A stretch of 39,059 bases of DNA. It comes from JABHCC01 sp034658635. GTDB lineage: Bacteria; Bacteroidota; Bacteroidia; Bacteroidales; UBA12481. The stretch is taken from contig JAYEFL010000136.1 in assembly GCA_034658635.1 (NCBI GenBank), forward strand, positions 1 through 39,059, given 5' to 3'. The first letter of the stretch is position 1; every line of letters begins with the position of its first letter. Of the stretch, positions 14,067 through 23,082 are shown in pieces. The notes under the pieces were generated by a model that did no database searches, was not told the DNA's origin, and worked only from the letters and a program-made list of their open reading frames with translations. A program made the translations under genes and the position numbers.

Positions 14067-15325
14067 TATTTATCTTTTAATGGGAACAAGGGTGAGAAGT
14101 GAAGAAAATGCCCCATTCTTTCCTGCTTGGTTTTAAGGTAAAATTCATTGTGTGGATTTGGCTCCACCACTAAAGGAATGTTTTCTTTAATTAACAGTCC
14201 ATATCCCTCCAATCCGGCTCGCTTTGTAGGATTGTTAGTCAGTAGTTTTATTTGTTTCACCCCAAGATCACGAAGGATCTGAGCACCTACACCATAATCT
14301 CTTTCGTCTGCATCAAAGCCAAGATTCAGATTTGCTTCAACAGTATCCTGACCTTGCTCCTGGAGCTTATATGCCTTTATCTTATTGAATAGGCCAATAC
14401 CTCTGCCTTCCTGGTTCATGTAGACTACAATTCCTTTGCCTTCTTTCTCAACTAGTTGCATCGCTCTGTGAAGCTGTGGCCCGCAATCGCATCTTAAAGA
14501 TCCGAAGATATCTCCGGTAACACAGCTGGAATGTACTCTGACCAGAGTGTCCTCTTCTGGATTTATATCTCCTTTGACCAGGGCAACATGTTCCAGACCA
14601 TTTGATAACTGTCGATACGGGATTAATTTAAACTCTCCAAACTCTGTTGGAAGTTCTACTGTTTCACCACGTTGAATCAAACTCTCCTGTTGTATCCGGT
14701 ATCCAATCAAATCCTCGATGCTAATAATTCGCAAGTCAAACTTTTCAGCGATTTCGAGGAGCTCTGGCAGACGAGCCATAGATCCGTCATCATTCATTAT
14801 CTCAACAAGAACGCCGCCGGGCTGAAGTCCTGCCATGCGGGTCAGGTCAACTGCAGCCTCTGTATGTCCTGCTCTGCGTAACACCCCTTTTCCCAATGCT
14901 TTAAGCGGGAAAATGTGGCCTGGGCGACCAAAATCAGTTGCTCTTGCTTTGAGATCTACAAGCGCCTGTATAGTTTTTGCTCTGTCTGCAACCGAAATAC
15001 CTGTTGTACACCCCTTTCCTAGTAAATCTACTGAGATCGTAAATGGCGTGGCATGCAGAGATGTGTTTTTGCCGACCATCAACGGCAGATCAAGCACATC
15101 ACATCTTGATTCAGGAAGAGGTACGCAAATTAATCCACGACCATACCTGGCCATGAAGTTTACGGTTTCTGGAGTAGTAAGCTCTGCAGCGGCAATAAAA
15201 TCTCCTTCATTCTCTCTATCCTCATCATCCACTACAATGATGATCTCACCATTTTTAATAGCCTCTACTGCCTCTTCTATAGAGCTTAAGTTGCTACTGA
15301 TTGCGTTTTGTTGGTTCCCAGACAT
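14066..15325 (-). CDS. ribBA: Bifunctional DHBP synthase / GTP cyclohydrolase II
   Basis: Two riboflavin-pathway enzymes fused. The N-terminal half makes 3,4-dihydroxy-2-butanone 4-phosphate from ribulose 5-phosphate (VVDDEDRENEGDFIAA, RAGHTEAAVDL). The C-terminal half opens GTP, with the zinc cysteines in SSCVTGDIFGSLRCDCG and the NQEGRGIGL motif. I start it at the ATG at 15323-15325 (MSGNQQNAISSNL), which has GGGAG about ten bases upstream; in-frame ATGs at 15361 and 15346 would lengthen the overlap with the upstream glycosyltransferase from 32 to 68 bp. From 15325 the length is 419 residues. Fourth from the end by chemistry but next to last in the operon. Confidence 0.95.
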   Translation of the reverse strand: MSGNQQNAISSNLSSIEEAVEAIKNGEIIIVVDDEDRENEGDFIAAAELTTPETVNFMARYGRGLICVPLPESRCDVLDLPLMVGKNTSLHATPFTISVDLLGKGCTTGISVADRAKTIQALVDLKARATDFGRPGHIFPLKALGKGVLRRAGHTEAAVDLTRMAGLQPGGVLVEIMNDDGSMARLPELLEIAEKFDLRIISIEDLIGYRIQQESLIQRGETVELPTEFGEFKLIPYRQLSNGLEHVALVKGDINPEEDTLVRVHSSCVTGDIFGSLRCDCGPQLHRAMQLVEKEGKGIVVYMNQEGRGIGLFNKIKAYKLQEQGQDTVEANLNLGFDADERDYGVGAQILRDLGVKQIKLLTNNPTKRAGLEGYGLLIKENIPLVVEPNPHNEFYLKTKQERMGHFLHFSPLFPLKDK

Positions 15326-16475
15326 TTGATTTAACTCCCTTTCCATATCTAATGAATCCAATGAACAGTGCCAGATTCATCGCGCAAAAGTGGGTAATAA
15401 AACGGAATAAATAAATGTGAATATTCACCTTTTTGAGAAAATAGTCAAAAACAGGTATAATTAGCAGGCCTGCATACGAAGTAAGCAGGACAAAATAAAA
15501 TAAACTACCTATGCTTAAATAAACGAGGCTGATAAATGCAAACAGGAAAAGAAAGGGGCCTGTCCAGCGGATTACTTTATGACTCAAAAAGGAAAAAGCA
15601 AGACCCGACCATGGTGGCAAAAGCAATTTCCAGAATCTGAAAAGGTTTTGAAAATTCCCTGTGGCGATCCTGACCTTCCTGCGATATTCAATAGACAGAT
15701 CATTTGAAACATCTTCAAAAACAAATGCTTCCGGATTGTTGATCGCTTTGAATCCTTTTTCCAGTACCACCATGTTCAAGTAGAAATCATCAACAAGGTA
15801 GTTGTATGGAACTGGCTCAAAAAGAGTTTTCCGTATAGCAAAACATCCACCAAATGGTCCCATCATTGTTCCCCATAAAGTGCTTTCATGGTGTTTAATA
15901 GCAACTTCTCTTGAGATATAGGCTTTTTCCTGCATAGAGATACCTGTCTGACGTGCTCCTTTGTTGATCATCTGAGTATCTACGAGCCCAACCTCAATAT
16001 CTGTAAAAGGATTAATCAATTCTTTCAATGTGCTTTTATCAAAGATCACATTTGCATCTGTTAAAACCAGAATCTCACCTTTTGCACTTGCAATCAGCTG
16101 GTTGATGATGTTAGGTTTTCCTTGTCTGATGGAGAAGGGGTAGAATCTCAGAATATCAGGATGAAGTCTGCTTAGCCGTGTGAGTATCTTGTCTGTTTGG
16201 TCATCTGAACAATCTGAGCCTACCAGAATCTCGTAATATTTTTGATCGAAGTCAGAAGACAGGATACTGTTAATCTTTTCTTCAATAAGCTTTTCTTCAT
16301 TATAGGCAGACATCAGGATGCTGATAAATACCGCATCGGAATTGCTGCTCTGATTTTTTACTTGTTTTCTGATTCTTGATAACAGGGAAAGTACGACTGG
16401 AAATATCACATAGCTATGGAAAATTAATCCAACGCTAAGCCAAAATACTATTTCAGTTATTACTTTCATGATCAT
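15294..16475 (-). CDS. Membrane-anchored family 2 glycosyltransferase
   Basis: 393 residues. An N-terminal membrane helix (about 5-25) is followed by a GT-A domain: ISILMSAYNEEKLIEEKI for nucleotide binding, EILVGSDCSDDQTD, the metal-binding LTDANVIF and, around residue 260, EYRRKVRIATGNFQNL in the place of the QxxRW-type acceptor block. Three or four C-terminal membrane helices complete it. This is the layout of processive or polyprenyl-linked surface-polysaccharide transferases. It could start six bases later at a second ATG (16469). It overlaps the GT4 gene by 23 bp and ribBA by 32 bp, so it belongs to the same operon. Sugar and acceptor cannot be inferred. Confidence 0.9.
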   Translation of the reverse strand: MIMKVITEIVFWLSVGLIFHSYVIFPVVLSLLSRIRKQVKNQSSNSDAVFISILMSAYNEEKLIEEKINSILSSDFDQKYYEILVGSDCSDDQTDKILTRLSRLHPDILRFYPFSIRQGKPNIINQLIASAKGEILVLTDANVIFDKSTLKELINPFTDIEVGLVDTQMINKGARQTGISMQEKAYISREVAIKHHESTLWGTMMGPFGGCFAIRKTLFEPVPYNYLVDDFYLNMVVLEKGFKAINNPEAFVFEDVSNDLSIEYRRKVRIATGNFQNLFRFWKLLLPPWSGLAFSFLSHKVIRWTGPFLFLFAFISLVYLSIGSLFYFVLLTSYAGLLIIPVFDYFLKKVNIHIYLFRFITHFCAMNLALFIGFIRYGKGVKSNVWEPTKRNQ

Positions 16476-17664
16476 TCAGAAATTTAATAAAGTCACCAAT
16501 AAGTTTTTTATTTTCGAAATGATTTTGGACAAAGGTAAAAGCATTTTGACTGATTTCCTTAATAAGAAGAGGATTAGCATGCAGATTAATCAGAGCCTGT
16601 GCAAATTCGTCAGGATTGTCTCGAATCATAATGGATTCATTATCAGTGGCTTCAATTCCTTCGACTCCTATTGATGTTGTTACGATTACCCGTGCCTGAG
16701 CCATGGCTTCAACTATCTTAATTCGCATGCCACTACCAAGCCAGAGTGGGACAATATGCACAGGGAAATCACTAATAAAATCATCTGCAGAATCAACTTC
16801 TCCGTGATAAGAGATGTCAAATTTGTTGATTCTTCTGATAAACCAATCAGGAGCATTACGACCAGCCAGATGGAATTCTGCACTGGGATATTGCAGTTTA
16901 ACGTGTGGCCAGACCTGTTCAAGAAACCAAAGAATTCCCTCTTGGTTTGGCGACCAATCCAGAGCTCCTAAATGAGCAACCAGGAGAACATCACTTACCT
17001 CGATTTCCTGGCAAATATCCTTAATGACTATTCCGGTTGGCAAGGCTAAAGACGGCTTCTTGTTGCCAAGTTGATTGAAAGCCTTCTCATCTCTGCTTGT
17101 AATTGGAACTAAGAAGTCATATTCATTTAGAGAACTAATCTCAAGTTTGCGAATTCTTTTGGCCAAAACAGAAAAATATTTCTTTTTTAATCCTTTGACC
17201 TGATCAGCTGTTCTCTGCCATATTTCGTGTTCCATATTGTGGGCACGCATAATAACAGGAATATTAGTAATCTTTCTTATTGAATCAAGGTAAAGTATTG
17301 GATACAGGTTCTCAATAATCACATAGTCAAAATCACCGGTCTTTAACAGCTTTATTAGTGTCTTTCTGTATTCTGTGCTTAGAAAGCGACTAGCTGTGTA
17401 AGGCAATTTAGAGAACAGAAGATTCATCAAGGCACTGAAAATGGAGATTTCGGTATTGACAGGAACTGTAATAAGGTTAAATCCTGATTCTTGAGCAATA
17501 GGTGACCATAAATCTTTTTCAATAAAATGCTTGCTGGTATTCATTGCAAGCACGGTTACTTCATGACCGAGTTGGGCAAGACCCAGACTCAGCCTGTAAC
17601 TTGCAATGGATCCACCATCCCGTGGTGGCACAGGAACCTTATTGGTGAGCTGCAGTATTTTCAT
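16453..17664 (-). CDS. Family 4 (GT-B) glycosyltransferase
   Basis: 403 residues with the two-domain GT-B layout. The acceptor-side N-terminal domain starts MKILQLTNKVPVPPRDGGSI, including the flexible PPRDGG loop. The donor-side domain has the strand VAHLGALDWSPNQEGILWFL, then PLWLGSGMRIKIVEAMAQAR, whose glutamate and SGxxxKxxEA pattern bind the nucleotide sugar. No signal peptide or membrane helix is seen, so it should act at the cytoplasmic face, probably on a surface glycan or lipid-linked sugar. It overlaps the upstream permease gene by 26 bp and the GT2 gene by 23 bp. Confidence 0.92.
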   Translation of the reverse strand: MKILQLTNKVPVPPRDGGSIASYRLSLGLAQLGHEVTVLAMNTSKHFIEKDLWSPIAQESGFNLITVPVNTEISIFSALMNLLFSKLPYTASRFLSTEYRKTLIKLLKTGDFDYVIIENLYPILYLDSIRKITNIPVIMRAHNMEHEIWQRTADQVKGLKKKYFSVLAKRIRKLEISSLNEYDFLVPITSRDEKAFNQLGNKKPSLALPTGIVIKDICQEIEVSDVLLVAHLGALDWSPNQEGILWFLEQVWPHVKLQYPSAEFHLAGRNAPDWFIRRINKFDISYHGEVDSADDFISDFPVHIVPLWLGSGMRIKIVEAMAQARVIVTTSIGVEGIEATDNESIMIRDNPDEFAQALINLHANPLLIKEISQNAFTFVQNHFENKKLIGDFIKFLNDHESNN

Positions 17665-19120
17665 GATTGTTTTTTCGCCAAAACCGTATGACTTTCATAG
17701 TTCTCCTAATAAAGAAATAATAGGATTCATTAGACATAATTGCAGCGTCACGGGCAGATTTATATGTCAGCAGAATTCCAAGCGGTAACAGAATCATGCT
17801 TGATCCCCACATCCCTTCCCATACAGGCACTATTCCTCCCCTGGCGTATTTTTCCCCAGCCAGAGTAATGATATGCCAGGTGATAAAAAATACAATTGAT
17901 ACAACTACAGGAGTTCCGAGTCCTCCCTTTCTGATAATTGCCCCAAGTGGTGCACCAATAAGGAAAAACAATATACAGGCGAAAGATAAGGTCAGTTTTC
18001 TATGCCATTCAATCCAGTGTCGGTTTATCCAGTGCATTCTCAGTCTGGAGTTTTCTTTTGAGGTGGTTATGTTGCTTCGAACGATACGGGCAAAAGCCAT
18101 TGCCTGAGTGATTGCCTGCTGCTGTTCTGAAAGGTCTAAGAGATTTATCAGAGTGTCAGCCCGATGAGCTAAGCTGTCAGGATAATAATCCGGATTCCCT
18201 TTAACTTCAGATTTTCGTTCAAATCGCATGAGTTCACGTGCAAGTAAACCCTCAGCTACCTGTTTTTTTCTCCACTTCATTTCATCTGCCAGAGCCTTAG
18301 CAGTATCGGCCAGCTGACTCATGTTAAGCATATTGTAATGATCGCGATACATGTCTTCCCGGGATCTGTTGAGCTCAGTATCCGGGAGCCGGAACAAAAC
18401 CTCTTGCATAGAAAACTGATCTCTTCTCAGGGCTTTGGTTTTTGTCAGCTTTTTTCCATCCTCCAACTGTTCTGCATAACTGAATCCATCATACAGAGTG
18501 AGTATCAGATTTCTTTTATCCTCAGTTATTTTCATATAGCCAGAATCAGCAACGGTTACAGCAACATTTCCCTGTTTAAGACTGTGATCATAAATCATGA
18601 GGTTATGCAGAGTATTCCCGTCTTTACTCCTTGACCCGATTTTTAAACTGATCCCCTCAAGACCATTATAAAACTCTCCTTCCTTGATAATGAATTCTGG
18701 TCTCTGATGCCTGATATCCAGCAATAAAGTGAAAAATTTGAGGTTTGTAACCGGCACCAGGTAATTTGAAAAAGCAAATGCTCCACCAGATAGCATAATA
18801 ACCAGAATGAGTGGAGGAAACATTGAACGGACCAAAGAAATGCCTGAGGCTTTCATGGATGTCAATTCATTGTGTTCACCAAGGTTGCCAAAGCTCATAA
18901 TGGAAGCTAGCAGTACTCCGAGGATAAGAGCTAAAGGTACAAGGCGCATTGAGGTGTAAATCAGAAGCTCAACAATCACCTTCCATTCAAGTCCTTTTCC
19001 TACCAGTTCATCAATCCATTTCCATACAAACTGGAGTAGAAGAACAATCATAGCAATGACGAAGGTCAATAAAAAAGGCCCGATAAATGACCTGATCATG
19101 TATTTGTGCATCCGCTTCAT
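17639..19120 (-). CDS. LptF/LptG family permease (second copy)
   Basis: 493 residues with the YjgP/YjgQ layout: three membrane helices at the N-terminus (FIGPFLLTFVIAMIVLLLQF and two more), a large periplasmic domain with the jellyroll-like IIKEGEFYNGLEGISLKI segment, and three helices at the C-terminus containing FFLIGAPLGAIIRKGGLGTPVV. LptF and LptG form the membrane part of the LptB2FG exporter that extracts LPS from the inner membrane. Which of the two is LptF and which LptG cannot be told here. Two ATGs nine bases apart (19120, 19111) are possible starts. It follows the paralogue by 9 bp and is about 20 residues longer. Confidence 0.93.
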   Translation of the reverse strand: MKRMHKYMIRSFIGPFLLTFVIAMIVLLLQFVWKWIDELVGKGLEWKVIVELLIYTSMRLVPLALILGVLLASIMSFGNLGEHNELTSMKASGISLVRSMFPPLILVIMLSGGAFAFSNYLVPVTNLKFFTLLLDIRHQRPEFIIKEGEFYNGLEGISLKIGSRSKDGNTLHNLMIYDHSLKQGNVAVTVADSGYMKITEDKRNLILTLYDGFSYAEQLEDGKKLTKTKALRRDQFSMQEVLFRLPDTELNRSREDMYRDHYNMLNMSQLADTAKALADEMKWRKKQVAEGLLARELMRFERKSEVKGNPDYYPDSLAHRADTLINLLDLSEQQQAITQAMAFARIVRSNITTSKENSRLRMHWINRHWIEWHRKLTLSFACILFFLIGAPLGAIIRKGGLGTPVVVSIVFFITWHIITLAGEKYARGGIVPVWEGMWGSSMILLPLGILLTYKSARDAAIMSNESYYFFIRRTMKVIRFWRKNNHENTAAHQ

Positions 19121-19129
19121 GCAGCTTTC

Positions 19130-20551
19130 CTAGGTGTTTTTTACAAAGCTAAACAAATTTTTGAGCGGGCTCGAAATTGCTGTGAAGGATGATCTGCTTT
19201 GATCCTGATTTGAGGCAATGACTAGCATTATTGCAAGTATCAACAGTATAATCACAGGAATCCAAACTCCCAGGAATGGGGAAACCAGACCCAGTTTTGC
19301 TTGTTTTACTCCCATGTTGGTCATGATGTGATAACAGATGTATATAAAGGTGGAAATTACGACCGGTGTACCTAATCCGCCTTTTTTTAGAATTCCACCC
19401 AGAGGTGCACCGATCAGGAAAAAGGACAGGCCCGTTATAATGATCGCAAATCGTTTATGCAATTCAAGTTGAAAATAGGCAATCCATCTTTTTCGTGATC
19501 GACTATCTTGTATTAAATTAGTAAGCTGAAAAGCTTGTCTCCTGGCCGTTTCTTGTGCTCGAAAGAGAACTGCCGGGTTTTCTGTAGTTATAACTGAAGC
19601 CATTTGATACTGGTTGACGTCTTGAGTTTTCAGATCCTTTGTTGAGAACTCACGAAGCCATTGCTCACCGAAGAGCTTTTTTTTCCAGCTGTATTCATCC
19701 TGCAATGCATTGATGGTATCACGAAGTTGCTTGCCAGACAACATCAGATAAAGGTAATTATAGATATTGCTGTTTTTCCGCTTTAAAACACCAGATTCAT
19801 CAGCAAATGAAATTATCTGGCTATCAAAATAATCTTTTCGTATTGATTTAGGTTTTACTGAATTGGGATGCACAACCTCTTCATACCTTGATGAACCGTG
19901 ATATAACTTAAATGCCAGCTGGCTTTGGGTTTTCAACAAAGAAATATTTCCACTATCTGCCATGATAAGCCCGGGGTTACTATTCTTTTTGGTATGATCA
20001 TAAATCATGATCCCATACATCATGCCAGATTGACTATTTTTTCTATCAACCTTGATAGAGAAGCCCTCAAGTTGATTGTAAAACTGTCCTTCCGGAATAT
20101 CAATTTCAGGTTTTGTAGTATGAATATCAAACATCAGGGAGTAGAAATTGTATGTTTTAACCGGAATCACCTGATTGGAAAGATAGAAACTGAAGCCGCC
20201 CAAAAGTAGTATGATAATGATTACTGACCGAAATGTTCGGATCATTGAGATCCCACTGGCCTTCATCGCTGTTAGTTCAAAATATTCAGAGAGTTGCCCC
20301 CAGGTCATTACTGAAGCAACAAGAATGCCGGTTGTTGTAGCTGTTGGCACTAGCTTGAATATCAGGTTTGAGAATAATTCAAGAACGATTTGAATGTTAA
20401 TCCCTTTTCCAATCAGTTCATCAATATATAACCATACCGTATTCAGGATAAATACGACCATGCTCAGTGAAAAGCAAAGCAAAAGATTCAACAGGAACTG
20501 TTTGGCAATATAAACGTCGATTCGGCGCAAACTTAATTGTTTGCAAATCAA
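19130..20551 (-). CDS. LptF/LptG family permease (first copy)
   Basis: 473 residues, same architecture as its downstream paralogue: helices at both ends, a periplasmic domain with IPEGQFYNQLEGFSIKV, and FFLIGAPLGGILKKGGLGTPVVIS. Together the pair supplies both transmembrane subunits of the LPS export complex; the ATPase LptB is not in this window. The frame has no usable ATG: the longest start is TTG at 20551, and a second TTG at 20530 gives the family opening (L/M)RRIDVYIAKQFL, which aligns better with relatives. A weak non-ATG start may reduce its level relative to the other subunit. It begins 27 bp after the START-like gene. Confidence 0.92.
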   Translation of the reverse strand: MICKQLSLRRIDVYIAKQFLLNLLLCFSLSMVVFILNTVWLYIDELIGKGINIQIVLELFSNLIFKLVPTATTTGILVASVMTWGQLSEYFELTAMKASGISMIRTFRSVIIIILLLGGFSFYLSNQVIPVKTYNFYSLMFDIHTTKPEIDIPEGQFYNQLEGFSIKVDRKNSQSGMMYGIMIYDHTKKNSNPGLIMADSGNISLLKTQSQLAFKLYHGSSRYEEVVHPNSVKPKSIRKDYFDSQIISFADESGVLKRKNSNIYNYLYLMLSGKQLRDTINALQDEYSWKKKLFGEQWLREFSTKDLKTQDVNQYQMASVITTENPAVLFRAQETARRQAFQLTNLIQDSRSRKRWIAYFQLELHKRFAIIITGLSFFLIGAPLGGILKKGGLGTPVVISTFIYICYHIMTNMGVKQAKLGLVSPFLGVWIPVIILLILAIMLVIASNQDQSRSSFTAISSPLKNLFSFVKNT

Positions 20552-20578
20552 AACGAATAAGATGAATTTTTAGTCTGT

Positions 20579-20959
20579 TTAAGATCCCAGGTTACGTTTC
20601 AATACTTCAACTTGCTTCTGCCACAGTTCAGTCTGGTCTCCAGCTTCATCAGGATCAATACACTCTGTGATTATAAGAGCCACATCTCCTGTCAGATCAT
20701 CCTGAGATATTTTGAATTCAAAATAGGCATCATCATCATCTTCCAGCCATCTGAAGCGGATGTATTTGCCTTCTTTTTTTGATAATAATTCGGCCTTTTG
20801 CTCATTGCCATCCCAAATAAATGAAAAGGTAGTGCCTGTCAGGTTAACATCGTCTGCAAACCATTCACTCAATCCTCCGGGTGTACTCAGGCGGTAAAAT
20901 AGCACTTTTGGAGAGGCGTTAATAGCAAATTCAAGTTCTAATTTTGTGTAATCTGACAT
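20579..20959 (-). CDS. START-like (AHSA1-type) domain protein
   Basis: Start set at the ATG at 20957-20959, giving 126 residues opening MSDYTKLELEFAINASPKVLF; the longer frame runs back into the tRNA and is not real. The sequence follows the Bacteroidota START-like family: STPGGLSEWFADDVN, then FIWDGNEQKAELL and YIRFRWLEDDDDAYFEFKISQDDLTGDVALIITE. The fold is a helix-grip with a hydrophobic pocket, and the ligand is unknown. It is the first gene of the LPS permease operon, and its position there is the only functional hint. Confidence 0.88.
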   Translation of the reverse strand: MSDYTKLELEFAINASPKVLFYRLSTPGGLSEWFADDVNLTGTTFSFIWDGNEQKAELLSKKEGKYIRFRWLEDDDDAYFEFKISQDDLTGDVALIITECIDPDEAGDQTELWQKQVEVLKRNLGS

Positions 20960-21012
20960 AATGCGGAATTTATCATAGATGCGTCTTTGTGCAATATAAG
21001 AAATTTTATAAT

Positions 21013-21040
21013 AAAAAGGGGAAAGAATAATCTTTCCCCT
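21013..21040 (-). terminator. Terminator after tRNA-Met
   Basis: A perfect 10-bp stem (21017-21026 with 21031-21040) and an ATAA loop are followed on the minus strand by TTTTT (21017-21013). It starts four bases after the tRNA 3' end. Confidence 0.85.
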
Positions 21041-21043
21041 GAG

Positions 21044-21117
21044 TAGCGAGAGGGCGACTTGAACGCCCGACCTCATGATTATGAATCATGCGCTCTAACC
21101 AGCTGAGCTACCTCGCC
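21044..21117 (-). tRNA. tRNA-Met (anticodon CAT)
   Basis: The minus strand folds into a 74-nt cloverleaf: acceptor GGCGAGG with TCTCGCT, D arm GCTC/GAGC, anticodon arm CATGA-TTCATAA-TCATG with CAT at positions 34-36, T arm GGGCG-TTCAAGT-CGCCC and discriminator A. CCA is not encoded. The sequence resembles elongator tRNA-Met; a tRNA-Ile with lysidine-modified CAT is the alternative but less similar. The 1:72 and 7:66 pairs are G:U. Confidence 0.92.
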
Positions 21118-21131
21118 AGAATTTTGAGGTG

Positions 21132-21139
21132 CAAATATA
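21132..21139 (-). promoter_or_regulatory. -7 box of the tRNA-Met promoter
   Basis: The minus strand reads TATATTTG, a perfect TAnnTTTG, 15 bp before the mature tRNA 5' end, so transcription would start a few bases upstream of the tRNA. Confidence 0.5.
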
Positions 21140-21207
21140 ATATTTTTCTTGATAACACTGAAACAACTCTTGCTCAGGAAAACTTACAATGCCGTTTACC
21201 GATATTA

Positions 21208-21236
21208 TTGGATGATTTACCGATTTTGTATTTTTG
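21208..21236 (+). promoter_or_regulatory. Promoter of the LiaF-like/LytS/LytR operon
   Basis: TTG at 21208-21210, an 18-bp spacer and TATTTTTG at 21229-21236 form a good Bacteroidota promoter. The start near 21241 gives a leader of about 45 nt. Confidence 0.6.
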
Positions 21237-21285
21237 AGAGCTTGAATGCATCATACTTTTGAACCAAAATTAAATAGTATTAATT

Positions 21286-22017
21286 ATGGAAACAATAGAT
21301 TCACATCCAAGACGCAACAGAAACACCAGACGAACCTGGGGAGTAATTGTAATACTGTTGGGAGGTCTCTTGATGGCCAATCAATTTAATCTGATTCACT
21401 TTAGATTATGGAATGTTGTATGGAGCTGGCAGATGCTTTTGATCGTAATCGGCTTGGTGTCAGTTGTAAACAATGAGAGCAAGTTTGTTGGAATTGTACT
21501 CATCGCTATAGGTTCATTCTTTATGATTGATGATTTCTGGTATTTTCCACAGGAACTGAGAAAGGCATTCTGGCCGGCAGTTGTTATTCTATTTGGAGCT
21601 TACCTTCTTATTAGTCCCCCCAAATATTTCAAACCCCGAAGAAAAAAAGGATTGGATGAGGACGACCGGGATTTTATAGATGAGGTGTCTATCTTTGGTG
21701 GAGGAGATAGGATAGTCACCTCTTCACAATTTAAAGGAGGCCGCATAACAAGTATTTTTGGTGGTTCAAAAATTAATCTGATGAATTCCGGACTGTCAGA
21801 AGGAAAGAATGTCATTGATACATTCTGCGTTTTTGGGGGAACTACGATTATTGTTCCTGCCGGCTGGACGGTGAAAGTTGAAGTGGTTTCTATCTTCGGT
21901 GGATTCTCTGATAAACGTGAAAGAATGCCAAATCTGGTTTTTGACCAGGGAAAAACCTTGATAATTAAAGGTGTTGCTATCTTTGGCGGAGGTGAGGTTA
22001 AGTCATTTGGTATGTAA
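21286..22017 (+). CDS. LiaF-like membrane protein
   Basis: 243 residues. After a basic N-terminus (SHPRRNRNTRRTW) come four short membrane helices (VIVILLGGLLMANQF to VILFGAYLLI), as in the DUF5668/LiaF transmembrane module. The C-terminal half is a repeated beta structure with FGGGDRIV, IFGGSKINL, VFGGTTIIVP, IFGGFSD and IFGGGEVK, the repeated FGG pattern of the cell-wall-active antibiotic response (LiaF C-terminal) domain. In Firmicutes LiaF restrains the LiaS/LiaR envelope-stress sensor. Here the following genes encode a LytS-type kinase and LytTR regulator (8 and about 1,065 bp downstream), so an equivalent modulatory role is plausible but inferred. Confidence 0.88.
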   Translation: METIDSHPRRNRNTRRTWGVIVILLGGLLMANQFNLIHFRLWNVVWSWQMLLIVIGLVSVVNNESKFVGIVLIAIGSFFMIDDFWYFPQELRKAFWPAVVILFGAYLLISPPKYFKPRRKKGLDEDDRDFIDEVSIFGGGDRIVTSSQFKGGRITSIFGGSKINLMNSGLSEGKNVIDTFCVFGGTTIIVPAGWTVKVEVVSIFGGFSDKRERMPNLVFDQGKTLIIKGVAIFGGGEVKSFGM

Positions 22018-22025
22018 ATCAAATT

Positions 22026-23081
22026 ATGCCCAATCCATTTATAGCTAAAAAAGAGTACGTTTTTCCCTATGCGCTTGTGTGGGTTCTGATAGCCGGAACC
22101 CACTTTGCCGTTTTGTTTTTCTTCAGTAATCAGACTTTAGTACAGTCTCTGATTGATGCTCTGGTTTTTAACCTTGTTTTTGCCGGACTTGGATTGTCAG
22201 TTTGGTATGCTGTTCGGTATTATGATAGTTCACATGCTGCTCTGATAGATGTTTTCCTGTATCATATAGGTACAGCTGCAGTAGCGCTCAGTGTTTGGAT
22301 GGCTTCCGGATATTTCATATTGACAGTTAGTATGCCCGGCTTTGAAGAATACAAAGAGTTCCTGGATCAATCAATGCCCTGGAGAGGAATCAGCGGAGTA
22401 CTCATTTATTTCGTTATGGTATTGATCTATTACTTATATATCAACTCTGAGGATCGGAAGAAGAGAGAAGATAAGGAGACTCAGTTGAAACTTCAAGTCA
22501 GGGAGGCAGAGATTGATCGTCTTAAAAATCAGATTAATCCGCATTTTTTGTTTAACTCACTCAACTCAGTATCTGCTCTCACTTTGAGTAAACCTGAGGC
22601 AGCAAGAGAGATGTTGGTGAAGTTGTCTGATTTCCTGAGGTATTCACTTGAGTTCAAGGAGAATGAACTGACCCCCTTGAAATCAGAGCTGGATCATATA
22701 GAACAGTACCTGGAAATTGAGAAAGTCAGATTCGGAGATCGTCTGCTTTTTTCTATCCGGATGCAGGATAGATGCTCATCATGTCGTGTACCTAATATGA
22801 TTCTCCAGCCTTTAATTGAGAATGCTATTAAGCACGGAGTTTATGAGAGTATTGAACCAGTTGAAATTAGCGCTGAGATCAGGCTTGAGCAGGAGTCTCT
22901 TGTTATTAGTATAAAGAATACTTTTGATCCAGAAGCTACACCCAGAAAAGGGAAAGGAATTGGGCTTCAAAATGTTTCTAAGCGGATGAGTTTGATCTAC
23001 CAGGCCGATAATCTGGTGCACGTGAGAAAAAGGGTCAATGAATTTGAAGTTGTTGTATATATCCCTCAAACATCCTGTTAA
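22026..23081 (+). CDS. LytS/YehU-type sensor histidine kinase
   Basis: 351 residues. Four predicted membrane helices occupy about residues 15-140 (VLIAGTHFAVLFFF, then VFNLVFAGLGLSVWY, AAVALSVWMASGYFIL and GVLIYFVMVLIYYLYI). A coiled coil of charged residues (EDRKKREDKETQLKLQVREAE) leads to the phosphoacceptor His173 in NQINPHFLFNSLNSVSAL, the His_kinase class that pairs with LytTR regulators. The ATP-binding part shows IENAIKHGVYE and GIGLQNVSKRM. It has no large periplasmic domain, so sensing is probably within the membrane or through the LiaF-like neighbour. One base separates its stop from the regulator start. Confidence 0.94.
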   Translation: MPNPFIAKKEYVFPYALVWVLIAGTHFAVLFFFSNQTLVQSLIDALVFNLVFAGLGLSVWYAVRYYDSSHAALIDVFLYHIGTAAVALSVWMASGYFILTVSMPGFEEYKEFLDQSMPWRGISGVLIYFVMVLIYYLYINSEDRKKREDKETQLKLQVREAEIDRLKNQINPHFLFNSLNSVSALTLSKPEAAREMLVKLSDFLRYSLEFKENELTPLKSELDHIEQYLEIEKVRFGDRLLFSIRMQDRCSSCRVPNMILQPLIENAIKHGVYESIEPVEISAEIRLEQESLVISIKNTFDPEATPRKGKGIGLQNVSKRMSLIYQADNLVHVRKRVNEFEVVVYIPQTSC

Positions 23082-23082
23082 A

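Noticed and set aside
14835..15329. 164-codon plus-strand open frame
   Set aside because: It lies wholly antisense to ribBA, whose protein is highly conserved; composition is a codon shadow.
21600..22103. 167-codon minus-strand open frame
   Set aside because: Antisense to the LiaF-like gene and rich in prolines that mirror its FGG repeats.
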